Origin: Petunia secreta
Lineage: Eukaryota > Streptophyta > Magnoliopsida > Solanales > Solanaceae
Assembly: GCA_029990175.1 (NCBI GenBank)
Contig: JARKIP010000022.1
Span: forward strand, 22,790,001-22,854,000
DNA length: 64,000 nucleotides
Reading direction: 5' to 3'
Shown: positions 1-11,520 of the stretch, one piece after another
Layout of the letters: every line of letters begins with the position of its first letter
Numbering within the stretch: the stretch's first letter is position 1
The notes under the pieces: generated by a model
Seen by the model: only the letters and a program-made list of their open reading frames with translations
Told to the model about the DNA's origin: nothing
Databases searched by the model: none
Position numbers and translations under genes: made by a program

Positions 1-15
1 GTCAAAACCTTTATT

Positions 16-35
16 GTTCCCCAGCGGAGTCGCCA
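16..35 (-). other. Primer-binding site of the Ogre/Tat element
   Basis: The minus strand reads tggcgactccgctgggga here, three bases past the LTR end at 39. This is the standard PBS form of Ogre/Tat elements, usually assigned to a tRNA-Arg primer. It fixes the element's orientation as minus. Confidence 0.7.
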
Positions 36-846
36 TGCTGTTGAACCCCAATACAATAACCCCAAAAAGTAAAATTTCGGAATATCAACTGAATGGACTA
101 ACTCTTTTGGAGTTTTTGGAGTCGCCAACCAATTTAAGGAAAAACAAGGAACCAAATAAGAAAATGCTTGCAAAACTCCATTTTTGAAAAAAAAAAACCA
201 TCTTTCAGAGATTCTAAGTAAGAGGTTTTTCTAATTTCGAAAGGTTTTTAAGGCACTTTCGAAATTCCGTAAATTACGGTTAATCCCACGGGTTTCCAAA
301 TTAATTTGCAAGTGCTATTTATGCGCTTTTCTAAAAAATAATTAATTGAACTATTATTTAATTCAACAAATTAAATTTAGCAAGTTTTCAAAAGATTTAC
401 AATTAATTTGAAGCTTTAACTATTTTTTTTACATAAAATAAAATAAAATAAAATCGCATTTTCTTTGAGAAGGAGCGATTTGATCGTCCTTGTTTCTTTG
501 CCAACTTATATGTGGTAGCGCAGAAATGGCACTTGCTTAATTTCAATTTTAAAACACGAGTATCTCACCATAAGGTGGAACTTATGTTTCAAGTCATTTT
601 TTGCAATGTCGTTTCAGGACATTTAGAACTTACTTAAAACTTCATTATAAGCTTTGACTTTTTAAAGAAACTTCTTCGTATCACTAAGATAGAAGCCTTT
701 TCTTATAGTCATTTATTAATCAGGGTTTTGAAAATTTATGAATTTTTGCACGCATTTGTTTAAATAGCCTGACTTGCAATAAATTAAATAATGACTTCAA
801 AATAAAAGATAATGAACATAAAATGATTCAAATAACTCAAACAAAT

Positions 847-849
<3 letters not shown>

Positions 850-888
<39 letters not shown>
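850..888. repeat. (TA)n microsatellite, landing site of the nested LTR element
   Basis: Some 19-20 uninterrupted TA units end exactly at the 5' LTR start at 889. The presumed 5-bp target duplication atata is at 884-888 and again at 6801-6805. Because the target is TA-rich, the duplication could be partly coincidental. Confidence 0.85.
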
Positions 889-892
<4 letters not shown>

Positions 893-2113
893 TTTTGCCG
901 ATATTTGCCTATTTTACCTTAATATTTTCTCACATTTTTGTACTTTATCCGCTCGTTATATGTGATAATTGTGTTTCTTGTGCTCACATATCATATTGGT
1001 GATTTTAGGAATGGTGCGGATGAATTCGAGACAAGAACAATCAAATTGGAGTTAATGAATACATTGGAAGCTATATTGATAGCAAGGCTTCCAAGAAAGC
1101 CCTGAAGTGTTGGAAGCTATACTGGGAGCAAGGCTTCAGAGATAGCTTTGGAGTTGGGAGCTATAGTGGAAGCGTGGCTTCCACGAAAGCTTTGAGGCTG
1201 ATGAAACACAAGTTTTCTCAATTAGATTAGGCTTTGGTTTAGCTTATCCTAGCACTTTGAAAACACATAAAACCTCGTTATTTTGTGATTTTAGGATGAG
1301 GTCAGTTTTGGTGAAGAGCAAAGGAGCCCTATATGTCTTCTAAACAAGTTCTTTCTCTCTTTCTCTTATTCTTCTCTTTAATTCTATAGTTTGTTCGTTC
1401 TAGAGTTCAGGCAATTACATGAAGGCTGATGTTTGAAAGTTGATTTCTTCCTATTCATTTACCACTACAGATTGTTTATTCTTTTTTGAGCCTAATTGTT
1501 TGGTTATTAGGGCCCGATAATTGAACACTATCTACGGTTTACAAGTTGAACTCGACGGAGGGAACTTGTGAATGCACATAAGAAAGAATAGGGCTTCATT
1601 GTGAACCTGGGCATCAGGGAATCGATTTGTGGGTAGGATAGACATATACCTATTCGCCTTGCTTAGCTAAACATAGTACTTTAAAGCATGCATGTGATTT
1701 AACTCCATAGACATATAGGCTTTAGAGTAGCTTGTATAGACTCGTGAAGAATCAATAGGTTTTCACGAATATAATTAACCTGTTAGTTAGCAATCTAGGA
1801 AATCAAGAAGTAGAATCAGCTGGAAAAATCAACTGAATTGTTTGTAGCTCTGACCCTGGACCGTTTCTCTGTTATTGATAACAACCCATAATTTGATCCC
1901 TATTACTTGACTTCAGTTACTAGTTTTTTTAATTATTTCCTTTAGCTAGTAAAAATCTAATCTAAACCATCATTGAAAAAGATCCCTGAATAGTTTTCAG
2001 AAAATTGTTTGCTAAAATATAGTCATTAACACTAGTCCTCGTGGAACGATACTCGATTCACTACTTTATTACTTGTCCACCAAGTATACTTGCGTGTGCA
2101 TTTGGGAGCAACA
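889..2113 (+). repeat. 5' LTR of the Athila-like element
   Basis: 1,225 bp beginning tgatttttgcc and ending gggagcaaca. It matches 5582-6800 over its full length, including the shared blocks gacaagaacaatcaaattgg and ggcaattacatgaagg. It lies immediately upstream of the PBS. Confidence 0.9.
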
Positions 2114-2119
2114 AATTTT

Positions 2120-2137
2120 TGGCGCTGTTGCCGGAGA
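2120..2137 (+). other. Primer-binding site (tRNA-Asp type)
   Basis: tggcgctgttgccggaga lies six bases after the 5' LTR. It is one or two bases off the TGGCGCCGTTGCCGGGGA form known for Athila/Calypso-like elements. Confidence 0.8.
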
Positions 2138-2230
2138 TTAAATAATTGACTGTTTTCTTTATGAACAATTTATTATTTTCTATTCAGGTTTAATTTTCGT
2201 TTAGTTTAGTATTGTGGTACTTGTCTTATC

Positions 2231-2998
2231 ATGGCATATTTTAATAAAAATTGGTCGAATGATGGTTGCTCAAATTTTGATGATCTCTGTCTACTTTGTG
2301 GAGGAACTCACTTGTGGGAAAATTGTCCAAGTCTTTCAACCCTGCGGAATTGGTTATGTGAATTTTCTACAACCTTTGATTGGAATTGTAGCAAATTGTG
2401 TGGTGGTCTGTGAAATTCTTGTCCCAAGTGTCATACTCATTCCTTTATCAATGTGTGTGATATTTTTAACAATGTTTGTGAGTCTGGCAGAAATGAATAA
2501 GTACAGGTTGTGAGCCAAAATTTTCTAACGGAGCAAGCCAACCTTTTAGAAGCATATGGGGATTTTAGAAGTGAACTTACAAATATGATGAGGCAATTTA
2601 TGGAAGAAAGGCTTGTGCTCAGGCAAGAGATCGACGAATTTGGCTTGACTATTCACGACTTGGAGGCAAATTTGAGTGATATGGTTGAGGTGTCTAATGC
2701 GCAATTATCGATTGTCATGGATAGTAGATTTGAGATAGAATAGCTTAGAAGCCAATTTGAGGAGCAAAAAGTGGAATTCCTACCATTCGACCAAATATTA
2801 GTCGATGATACCAAGGTTGAAAAAATTACATTAGAGTCAAGTGAGGATATAGAAAAAATCGTATTTGAGAACTCTAGTGTTTGTGCAAGTGAGAGTGTCA
2901 AAAATAATGCAATTTTAGAGTTAGAGCGCATAGGACCCCATTCTAATCACTTTTCTACATTGTGTTTGGATGGTGACATGAAAATCAAGCCATTTTGA
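2231..2998 (+). pseudogene. Degenerate gag-like coding remnant of the Athila-like element
   Basis: A first segment from the ATG at 2231 contains CLLCGGTHLWENC, a C-x2-C-x3-H-x4-C cluster close to a retroviral-type zinc knuckle (normally x4 before His). It ends at 2413. In another frame from about 2510 the sequence reads as a helical, acidic coiled-coil-like stretch. A stop near 2741 breaks it, and it then continues in the same frame to 2998. No intact Gag can be read. The position just downstream of the PBS is where gag is expected. Function is inferred from position and the zinc-knuckle-like motif only. Confidence 0.5.
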
Positions 2999-3041
2999 GC
3001 CTGTTAAGAAGCATAGGAATGAGGAACAAGGTGCCTATATC

Positions 3042-3290
3042 TTGAAATTTGTTATACCGAGAAGACAAAACGACATTCCTCACTTAAGAGACAAAAAGTA
3101 TAAAATGCAACATTATTTAGTTGGTTCTTTAGTATTTTTACCACCACCTCAATACCATAGTCGTAAGCTTGAGGCAAAGTTGGTGAGACAATTCATTAGT
3201 TCAAAATGGAGGCAAAAGTGGTGAAGTTGCCTTCGTCGTGCCTCGACGTTAAATCAAGCGCTAGTTGAGAGGCAACCCAATTTTAATTAT
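3042..3290 (+). pseudogene. 3'-terminal polyprotein remnant of the Athila-like element
   Basis: A 60-residue basic ORF (3042-3224) is followed by gttgccttcgtcgtgcctcg and the tract gcgctagttgagaggcaac. The latter commonly sits just past the polyprotein stop in plant Ty3/gypsy elements. No RT, RNase H or integrase motif is seen between gag and this point, so most of pol is deleted. From 3290 to 5570 I see only non-coding spacer and the MITE at 3888-4161. Confidence 0.4.
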
Positions 3291-3887
3291 TTTTATTTAT
3301 TTTAATATTTTTATAGTATTACGTAGTTTGTTTGAGCTCGGAAAGCTTGTGAAGTTGAGTCAAGAATTTGACAGAAACTACCGAGAAGCAGGTTCATGTA
3401 ATGTCGAGTTTAAGTGCAGGGTGTCTTCACACCTGCCTAATATTGATGACCTTTTGGGAGAAGTCTGAGTACCTCATGATATATGGAAAGTTTGAGGATG
3501 TTAGCGCCAACGGCTAGGCCTATTGGTCTTTAGGAAAGTTCCTTTACCTCTTGTACTTTATTTTTATCGACTGAGGACATTGCTTACTTTTAAGTGTGGG
3601 GTGGAGGAATTCTCAAATTTTTGAGGTGATGGATGACTGTACTATTAGTAATTTCTTTTCAGCAATTTTTATTTTTGTCACTTGACTTTATTTTTATTTG
3701 TTTCTTGCTTTAATTTATAAAAAATAAAAAAAATTAGAAACTAATGAAAAATTCCAAAAAGATTTTCTTTTTAGTTTTAGTTAGTGGTACATGTCATCCG
3801 CCCTGTGGTTTTTCTTATGGCCTCGGTTCTTTTCCATGGGTAGACCTTTGAACCGGGTAATTTTATTTTTTTAGGAGTAGTATAGTA

Positions 3888-4161
3888 CTCCCTCCGTCCC
3901 AATTTATGTGGCACCATTTCCTTTTTTGTTTGTCCCAAAATAAGTGGCACCTTTCCTTATTTGACAACTATTTAATGCATCATCTCTATTTTACCCTTGT
4001 TGGCCCTACATACTTTTAAACCTACTAACAACTTTTTTATTACTCAAATCTTCTCTCTCTTACTTTTTCAAGGGTAAAATTGATATTTAACAAGGTCAAC
4101 CTCTATTTTCTTAAACTCCGTGCCGGGTCAAATGGTGCCACATAAATTGGGACGGAGGGAG
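3888..4161. mobile_element. Stowaway-like MITE (Tc1/mariner type)
   Basis: The ends are ctccctccgtcccaattta and its reverse complement taaattgggacggagggag, flanked by TA on both sides (3886-3887 and 4162-4163). The CTCCCTCCGT terminus and TA duplication are diagnostic of Stowaway. Length 274 bp, no coding capacity. It lies in the internal region of the LTR element and so post-dates that element. Confidence 0.9.
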
Positions 4162-5569
4162 TATTAGTTAGTGGAGTATCTTTAGGAAAAAAAAGGTAGA
4201 ATGCTAGGTGCCTTTGGTTTGTTTGATACCAGTGGAATTTGGACTTGAGCATATGCTATTTGTGAATCCCTTTGTGTTTTAAAATTGTGATGCATGCCTA
4301 GAAAAATTTGAATGACCTTCTTGAGACGCTTAGGATCAACTACTTGACTCTTTTGTGAACTATTGTGCCTGAGTGCTTAAATTTCCAAAGTTGCACCTTA
4401 TTTGCTTAAACCGATTGGAATAAAACCGTCTTGAGTAAACTATGTGCCATGTGTGATGTGAGGTATCCTTTGTTATGTTCTGTGCTTGCACACTGATGTC
4501 TAGAACTTGCCCCGTGTGTGTTCAAAGCGAAATCCTAGGTTTGCTCTAGTTGGGAGATGATACAGGCGTTTCTTTGATAAGCCCTTTTAGCCTTGATTAA
4601 CCTACCCTTTAATATTATCCTTCTTAAGCCCTTTTGAGCTATTGACCTTTTTGTTGGCACCCACATTTCAAGCCTTACCCAATTTGTTCTTAATTATCTT
4701 CTTTTTGAACCCTTACTCCTTAGAGCACATTAATTAAAAAATATTGTTGTTTATGGAGTTGTGGTTGTAGAATTAGGTAGCTTTTGAGTGGAACCAATAA
4801 AAGGAAAATATGGTGCATTTTGAATAAAAATACATTGGCGAGGTTGGAAAAAATTGAAAAAAAAAAGAGATGAAAGGAAAGAAAAAAAAAATGAAAAAGA
4901 GGAAAATAAAGAAAACAAAGGAAAGAAGAAAAATCTCAATCCTTGCTAGTGTTTTGCACAAAGAAATTTTTTTACAAAATGCTTAAATTTGAAAGGAGAC
5001 TTTTGGGTGGGTTCTTGGTTGGTTTTGACAAGAATGGTGGAAATTTTTTTTGAAAATAATGTATTAAAGTACTTAGGGAGGTAGTCACAACCCTTAAAGT
5101 CCTAGTTAATCCCGATTGGAGTGAGCTTAGATTAGTGGAGTCCTACACTACGGGCAAGCCTATTGTACATTATGTGTGGCACGTGAACTTCTTTTTGGAG
5201 AGCGAGTGAATTCTTCCTATATTATGTCCCTGATTTATTCTTGAAATATATACTAGTGTGATATTTGGGACGCTCGCTTGATTATTTTTTGTGAGGGCAC
5301 ATGGTTTGCGCGAGATATGTGAAGTTATTGACTTCTTGGTTGAGTGAATGAGAGTGATTTTGTGAAAGCTTGGTTTCATTAAGTCGTTTTTGAGATTGAG
5401 ATGTCTTGAGTTGCTTGTTCTAGTGTTTTGTAATGTGATGAGTTTTGGCATGTTGAGGGTCACATGGTATGTATATGCACTTGTCTAAAGGTGGTATCAA
5501 CCATAATCATAGTGAGATCTAGTAGGGAAATTGGGTTTTAATGATTGCTCGAGGGCGAGCAAAAGTCTA

Positions 5570-5581
5570 AGTGCGGGGTGG
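5570..5581 (+). other. Polypurine tract of the Athila-like element
   Basis: agtgcggggtgg immediately precedes the TG of the 3' LTR at 5582. This is the expected priming site for plus-strand synthesis and resembles the taagtgtggggtgg form common in related plant elements. Confidence 0.7.
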
Positions 5582-6800
5582 TGATGTTTGGCAATATTTT
5601 CCTATTTTACCTTAATATCTTCTCAAATTTTGGTACTTTATGCGCCTTATATGTGATAATTGTGTTTCTTGTGCTCACTTATCGTATTTTTGATTTTAGG
5701 AATGATGTGGATGAATTCGAGACAAGAACAATCAAATTGGAGTTAATGAATACATTGGAAGCTATATTGAAAGCAAGGATTCCAAGAAAGTCCTGAAGAG
5801 TTGGAAGCTATACTGGGAGCAAGGCTTCAGAGATAGCTTTGGAGTTGGGAGCTATAGTGGAAGCGTGGCTTCCACGAAAGCTTTGAGGCTGACTAAACAC
5901 AAGTTTTCCCAATTAGATTAGGCTTTGGTTTTGCTTATCCTAGACCTTTGTAAACACTATAAAACCTCATTATTTCGTGATTTTAGGATGAGGTCAGTTT
6001 TGGAGAAGAGCAGAGGAGCCCTAGATGTCTTCTAAACAGGTTCTTTCTCTCTTTATCTTATTCTTCTCTTTAATTCTATAGTTTGTTCGTTCTAGAGTTA
6101 AGGCAATTACATGAAGGTTGATGTTTTAAAGTTGATTTCTTCTTATTGATTTACCACTACAGATTGTTTATTCTTTCTTGAGCCTAATTGTTTGGTTATT
6201 AGGGCCCGATAATTGAACACTATCTACGGTTTACAAGTTGAACTCGACGGAGGGAACTTGTGAATGCACATAAGAAAGAATAGGGCTTCATTGTGAACCT
6301 GGGCATCAGGGAATCGATTTGCGGGTAGGATAGACATATACCTATTCACCTTGCTTAGCTAAATACAGAGTTCTTTAATGCATGCATGTGATTTAACTCC
6401 ATGGACATATAGGCGTTAGAGTAGCTTGTATAGACTCGTGAAGAATCGACAGGTTTTCACGAAATGATTAACCTGTTAGTTAGCAATCTAGGAAATCAAG
6501 AAGTAGAATCAGCTGGAAAACTCAATTGGATTATTTGTAGCTCTGACCCTGGACCGTTTCTCCGTTATTGATAACAACCCATAATTTGATCCCTATTACT
6601 TGACTTCAGGTACTAGTTTTTTTTATTATTTCCTTTAGTTAGTAAAAATCTCAACCATCATTGAAAAAGATCCCTGAAAAGTTTTTAGAAAATTATTTGC
6701 TAGAATATAGTCATTAACACTAGACCTCATGGAATGATACTCGGCTCACTACTTTATAACTTGTCGACCACGTAACTTGCGTGTGCATTTGGGAGCGACA
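5582..6800 (+). repeat. 3' LTR of the Athila-like element
   Basis: 1,219 bp beginning tgatgtttggc and ending gggagcgaca, collinear with 889-2113 with minor substitutions and indels. It is followed by the target duplicate atata at 6801-6805, after which the Ogre-type LTR resumes. Confidence 0.9.
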
Positions 6801-6805
6801 ATATA

Positions 6806-9800
6806 TTAATAAATAAAATATTTCTAGAAAGTTTATATAAATATTCTAAAGGAAAAAGGGAGGATAAGAGTTAAAAAATAAAACCCGGGAATTTGACAAA
6901 CTCGCGGGAGCCTTGAATTTTTTAAAATTTCTAAGTCTTGAAAACTCGAGCTAGAATCTTGACCCCAATGCAACTCCAATGCCAATGTAAACCATCCTCA
7001 TTTCAAGTTTTGCCCGAACTCGTCCCAAGGGAATTTCATGCCAAAGAAACAAAGAGATAAAAATAAAGATTAATATCAACTAATGAAAAAAATAATCACA
7101 CAAGGCAATAGATCATAACAGGAGAAGGAAATAAGAGTAAAATCAAATTTAGGATGGAATTGAACAAAGAATTATACTAATTAGATTAGGCCTTCAGTTT
7201 TAGTTACCCTAGGATTCCATTTCAAATTCTAACTGGATAATCCTAGGCAGGGAACAAACATCAAAAGATTTACAGAACAAAGATTAGATGGTGAGAGTCT
7301 AAAGGGACCAAAACTGAGCTCAAAAGAGCCTCATTTGAAATGCTTAAAATTGGTGCAACTTAAAATAATTGCTAACACCCAAATGAACTGGAAAGACCTG
7401 CAAATTTAATCCTTTTACATCAAGAAACAAGCTTCTTATTAAAGAACTGAACCTACACCTATACATTCAAGGGAGCAGGAAAGAATTTACAAAATGATAC
7501 CCCTAAACTAAAAGGATTTTGGGGGGACTGAACCTAAGGAGAGACAGACCACTCTACTGCACACACTCACTGCTCACATACACTAAATCAGATACACATC
7601 TATATGAACATACACTGACCAGCAGACACACGCACAAGATGCTACACACACTAGCCTGAACAACCATCTCATCCAATTCACACTTGAACTACCCTCTTTC
7701 ATAACCTGTACAACCTCCAAGCATCTCTTTACTCACAGAAAACAAACAGAGGCAGAACTAGACCCTGCACCTCACTACAACAACTTCCAAGCTTCTCCAA
7801 TCACCTGCATACCCTATACAAATCCAGGAACTCCCTCAAACTTCCTTATTACCCCTATACTAACTCTTATGAACCCTTCACTACCTGCAAAAACTAACAG
7901 ACACCAACAACCTGAACACCATTCCCCTTCACAGGAAAAACAAACAAAAAGAAACAAAGCTGATCCCTGCTACCTTTTCCACTACCTGCACAGCCTCCAA
8001 ATCAGTCCTGCATATACCTCTTATTACCTGAACAACACCAAGTCACTCCCTCTTAAACCCCTGCCTAATTCCACCAATCAACATCATCATTCCTAGCCTT
8101 CAAACTCCTGAAACCAACTCTAAAGCAAACTAAACCTCAACCACCCTCTCCAACAAAACCCCTGCACTTCCCCCTCTTCTGCTTCAAACTCATCGGAACA
8201 AACTCCTACCAAAACAGACCAACATAGACACATGCACTAACTGACAATTCATGAACAGAATAGATAAAATTGGATATACTTCACAAAATTGATTTAGGAG
8301 TTAAAAAAAAAAAAAAAAAATAGATTCCTATTAGGAAGGAAATATAGAAAGAAGTTCAATAGAAAACTGGAAAGGAAATTACACCTTCAAGATGAACTTG
8401 ATGGAATATAAATAAAGACTGCTATAAAACAACCCCAATCTTATACACATTAAGCCATAAAGCAAACTATATTGAACATGGAGGGAAGTTCATCTAACTT
8501 GCAAAAATAAAATTTTCTTTAACAAGAAAACTAGGCAGGGTGTTCAAGATTCAAATCATTACAGATAAGCTAAATGGTCAGAGAGGTAATTTTTAGACTT
8601 GAAACAAAACAAGGGGAGTTTATAACTGAAAATAAAAAGCTATTGCATACTTTTCCTAGATTGAGGATTGCACCTACTTGAGAGAAATTCATACTTAAAA
8701 GAAAACATGAATATATTCCTTTGTAAAATATCAAATTCTATACTCCAAAATGTATAAAGACCCGAGCTTTATCGACTAGATCCAAACAAATGATACTCAC
8801 ACTCCAAACCTCTTTTATATTAATCCAAACTACACTAGTTTGAATCCCCTAAACCAACATCAAGAGAGAAGCTTTACCATATAGAGCATTCATCGACTAA
8901 AAATTACTTAACGACCAGAAACACACCATCTTGCAAGTGAACTCATTAGCTAGATGGAAACCATGTTTATATAATTTAACTATCACTTATTCAGGTATCA
9001 TTTCAGCTAGCATAAATCAGTCATTGTAAACAGGTCACACGTTCACAAAAATAAAGAAAAAAAACATCAAGGTGAAGCAAGGTTATTACCTCTTCTGGAG
9101 CAGGAACTGAGGCGATGGATCCAAAAAGAAGAGACTCGAACAAATGATTGGACGACTCAAGCACGGAAGCAATACCAAGATAAATATCCGGAACGAACCC
9201 GAAAAACAGTAACAATAATGTATTTTAAACGAAACTCCAACTGAAAGAAAGTAATATCTTCTTCTCCTTTTTTTTGTTTCTTTCCCTATTTTCTCTCTAC
9301 AACATGGTTGCTGGACCTCTTTTCTCCATTCCCTTATTTATGACTCACATTTTTGAACCCTCTTCGCTCTTGTTGCTTTTCTCTCCCTTCCCTATAATCC
9401 ACCAAAAAAATGCCTCTTATATGGGAACCACTAGGGTTCCAATTTTCCCTTGCTTTTTGACAAAAATGACCCTAACGGGTATAAATAGATAAGACTTTTT
9501 GTATGATGAGGTGAGCTGGAGGCCAGGAGGGACCAGTGGGGTTTGAATTTTGGCGGATTGGAAGGGGGAAATCGGGTCGCAGGATTGGGAATGGGTATGG
9601 TGAGAAAAACGGGTCAAAGTGAAAAAATGGGAAATCTGAAATGATACGCGTGAAGTGTATATATGAGGCTTTGCAAGGGTAGAATAGATTTTAGGACTTG
9701 GAACGATTTTAGCCTTTTTCTTCAAGATACTCATTAATTCACCTTAAAATTTAAAAGTGATTTTCATTTAAATAATTAGCGCTAATTAAAATTTTTTGGA

Positions 9801-9818
9801 TAAAATTTGGTGTCAACA
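6806..9818. other. Right part of the Ogre-type LTR: no gene seen
   Basis: Only short, low-complexity ORFs are present, such as a 75-residue Ser/Pro/His-rich frame at 7869-8096. I see no splice pattern or domain. The composition (C-rich, G-poor around 7500-8250) is consistent with a long LTR. Confidence 0.6.
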
Positions 9819-9853
9819 ATATGTAATTACCTTTTTTTTACCTCTAACTGCAG

Positions 9854-11520
9854 ATCAGAGTCCCGAGCTGGAAATTAGTGAGTTTGAATTTAACAATAGT
9901 ATTGCAGTCATTGCTTTACCGGTGACATACTCGAAGGTATTTTTTTAGTATATTGTTAGTATACCTTTACTGTTACCTAGAAAGTATAGTGCATTAGCAG
10001 TATACGTTAATGTTATATAGTGATACTGCAGTATATTAGCATTCATTTTTCTTTACTATAATAAGATTATTTTTGTTTATTTACTTGCAGCTTCTGAGTA
10101 AAGATGATGCCAAGGATGATAACAGGGAGTGGTGATGGGTTTGCACAAGATATTGCAGCTAGTAAGAAGACACTTGTGGTTCTTCCAAGACAAAGATGTA
10201 CTGCAGCTATTAAGGCTTCTCTTTATGTCTCTACATGGAATTCTGGTGCAAGTGTCATTTCAATATCTGGGGAAACTGCGGATGCAGGATTGTCACTGAA
10301 AAAGTTGTATCCGGGAGGTTTTCATATTTAGGAAGTATAACAGAGCATGTTGATTTCAATCTTGAGTGTGAATTCAACAAATTTGATAAGAAGAAAAAGG
10401 GGTAAGTTTAATAAGTTTTTTAAGCATGGTGTTTGCAATGTTATGTTTCAGTTGAACAATGCATTGTTTGTGTTGTTGATATTTTTACTTGTTCAATGCA
10501 AAATAGGGAATTTGAGAAGCTTGACGAATTTTTTCTATTTCAAATTGGTGAGACCAACAGTAAGAGTTGGTTTCGTAGCTTATATACTCCTAAAAGACTT
10601 TTGATTTCTTTGGTAGGTACACTTTTAAATTTATATTTCTTTTTTTGGAGTTTTTTTTCCATGTGTATACATGGATAGTATACTGACATCTTTTTTTTTC
10701 AGCATCTAGATGTCATTTTTTACTATTTGGGGAAGAAAGCTAAATATGGGCTTCAATTGAAGTTAACAACAACAGATTACAAATTTCATGAGATCATCAC
10801 AGAGGCTTATGAAGATTTAACAAGAAGTGGAGAAAACCACTTTAGCACAGATAAATATGAGGATGTGATTGACTATATGCTTGGTTCTACCATATTTTGC
10901 AACATTGCATGGTATAATGTTGATGAGGTTCCATGTCCTGTTCATGACCTAGATGGGTGGGACTGGATTTTAGCAATAATATCGCTTGTTGATAGATGTA
11001 TATATGTGTATGATTCGCTGAGGAGTCCAACTGGTAGAAAATATATCGAGAAAGCATTACAAGAATATTCTGTGTTGGGGCCACTATTTCTACTGACTAT
11101 TAACTTTTACGAGAAGAGGAATGATATTAAGTTGAAAGGAGGTAGGAATAAGGGTAGAGAGTTCACAGATCCATACGCGATCGAATATATTCATGATCTC
11201 CCTTTACAGAAGGAAGACACAGTGTAAGAATTTATTTCTTTTATCTACCATTTACTTACATCTATGATCAATCTATATGTTAGCTTTTGACATTTTGCTA
11301 ATATATGTGATTCAGTGATTGTGGGGCATATGTTGCAAGCTTTTCAGAGTATATCATTGAAGGTGTAGACATTCCTGTAGCCAAATCTGATGTCCATGGA
11401 TGCCGAGCCAGATTTGCAGTTTTGTTATGGAAATATGGGAAAGAGAAGCAGGGCAACAAAGAAGAAAGCGATTCTGAAAATCCTGATCGGAATCCTGAAA
11501 GGAAGGTTAAACATCGTTGA
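9854..11520 (+). pseudogene. Ulp1-type (peptidase C48) MULE cargo gene, copy 1; 5' end lost and catalytic His replaced
   Basis: Likely exons by splice signals and frame are 9854-9936, 10091-about 10331, 10507-10612, 10703-11223 and 11316-11520. The 10703 exon begins HLDVIFYYLGKK and carries the C48 core, including IYVYDSL. The last exon begins at the catalytic cysteine box DCGAYVASFSEYI and ends with a charged tail at TGA 11520. The splice at 11223/11316 gives V-DCGAY in frame. C48 proteases of this kind remove SUMO-like modifiers, and MULE-borne copies are common in plants. Where related copies have HWIL, this one reads DGWDWIL, so the active-site histidine appears to be aspartate; activity is doubtful. 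The 5' part is missing because the Ogre LTR ends at 9818. The frame of the 10091 exon is uncertain. Confidence 0.6.

Larger units (their letters stand above)
889..6800 (+). mobile_element. Athila/Tat-like non-autonomous LTR retrotransposon, complete but decayed
   Basis: Two highly similar LTRs (889-2113 and 5582-6800) start with TG and end with gcaaca/gcgaca. They are flanked by atata on both sides. A tRNA-Asp-type PBS follows the 5' LTR and a purine-rich tract precedes the 3' LTR. The internal region is only about 3.47 kb and shows no reverse transcriptase, integrase or protease, so it must have relied on a partner element. Recognisable pieces are a gag-like zinc-knuckle segment near 2270-2330 and, near 3240-3280, the gcgctagttgagaggcaac tract that commonly follows pol in these elements. 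A Stowaway-like MITE sits inside it. The LTRs differ by scattered substitutions and small indels, so insertion is not very recent. Confidence 0.85.
39..9818 (-). mobile_element. Ogre/Tat-type long LTR (5' LTR of a minus-strand element), interrupted
   Basis: Read on the minus strand, the LTR opens with TGTTGACACCAAATTT at 9818 and closes with TTCAACA at 39, so it has short TGTTGA...TCAACA ends. A primer-binding site abuts the closing end at 16-35, so this is the 5' LTR and the internal region lies left of the window. Subtracting the nested element (889-6805) leaves about 3.86 kb, a length typical of Ogre/Tat LTRs. The start motif TGTTGACACC and the PBS style are what I know from this group; the family name rests on those. 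No protein-coding gene is convincing inside it. The stretch 6806-9818 holds only short chance ORFs and a poly-A run near 8307-8325. The LTR's right end cuts into a Ulp1-like gene at 9819, so the insertion probably truncated that gene. Confidence 0.7.

Noticed and set aside
4751..4961. Phe-rich minus ORFs
   Set aside because: Reverse complement of an A/G-rich spacer (aaagaaaaaaaaaatgaaa) in the LTR element.
7869..8096. 75-residue Ser/Pro/His ORF
   Set aside because: Inside the Ogre-type LTR, low complexity, no domain or splice context.
9021..9215. 64-residue minus ORF in the LTR near 9.1 kb
   Set aside because: No recognisable family; LTR leader ORFs of this size are common by chance.
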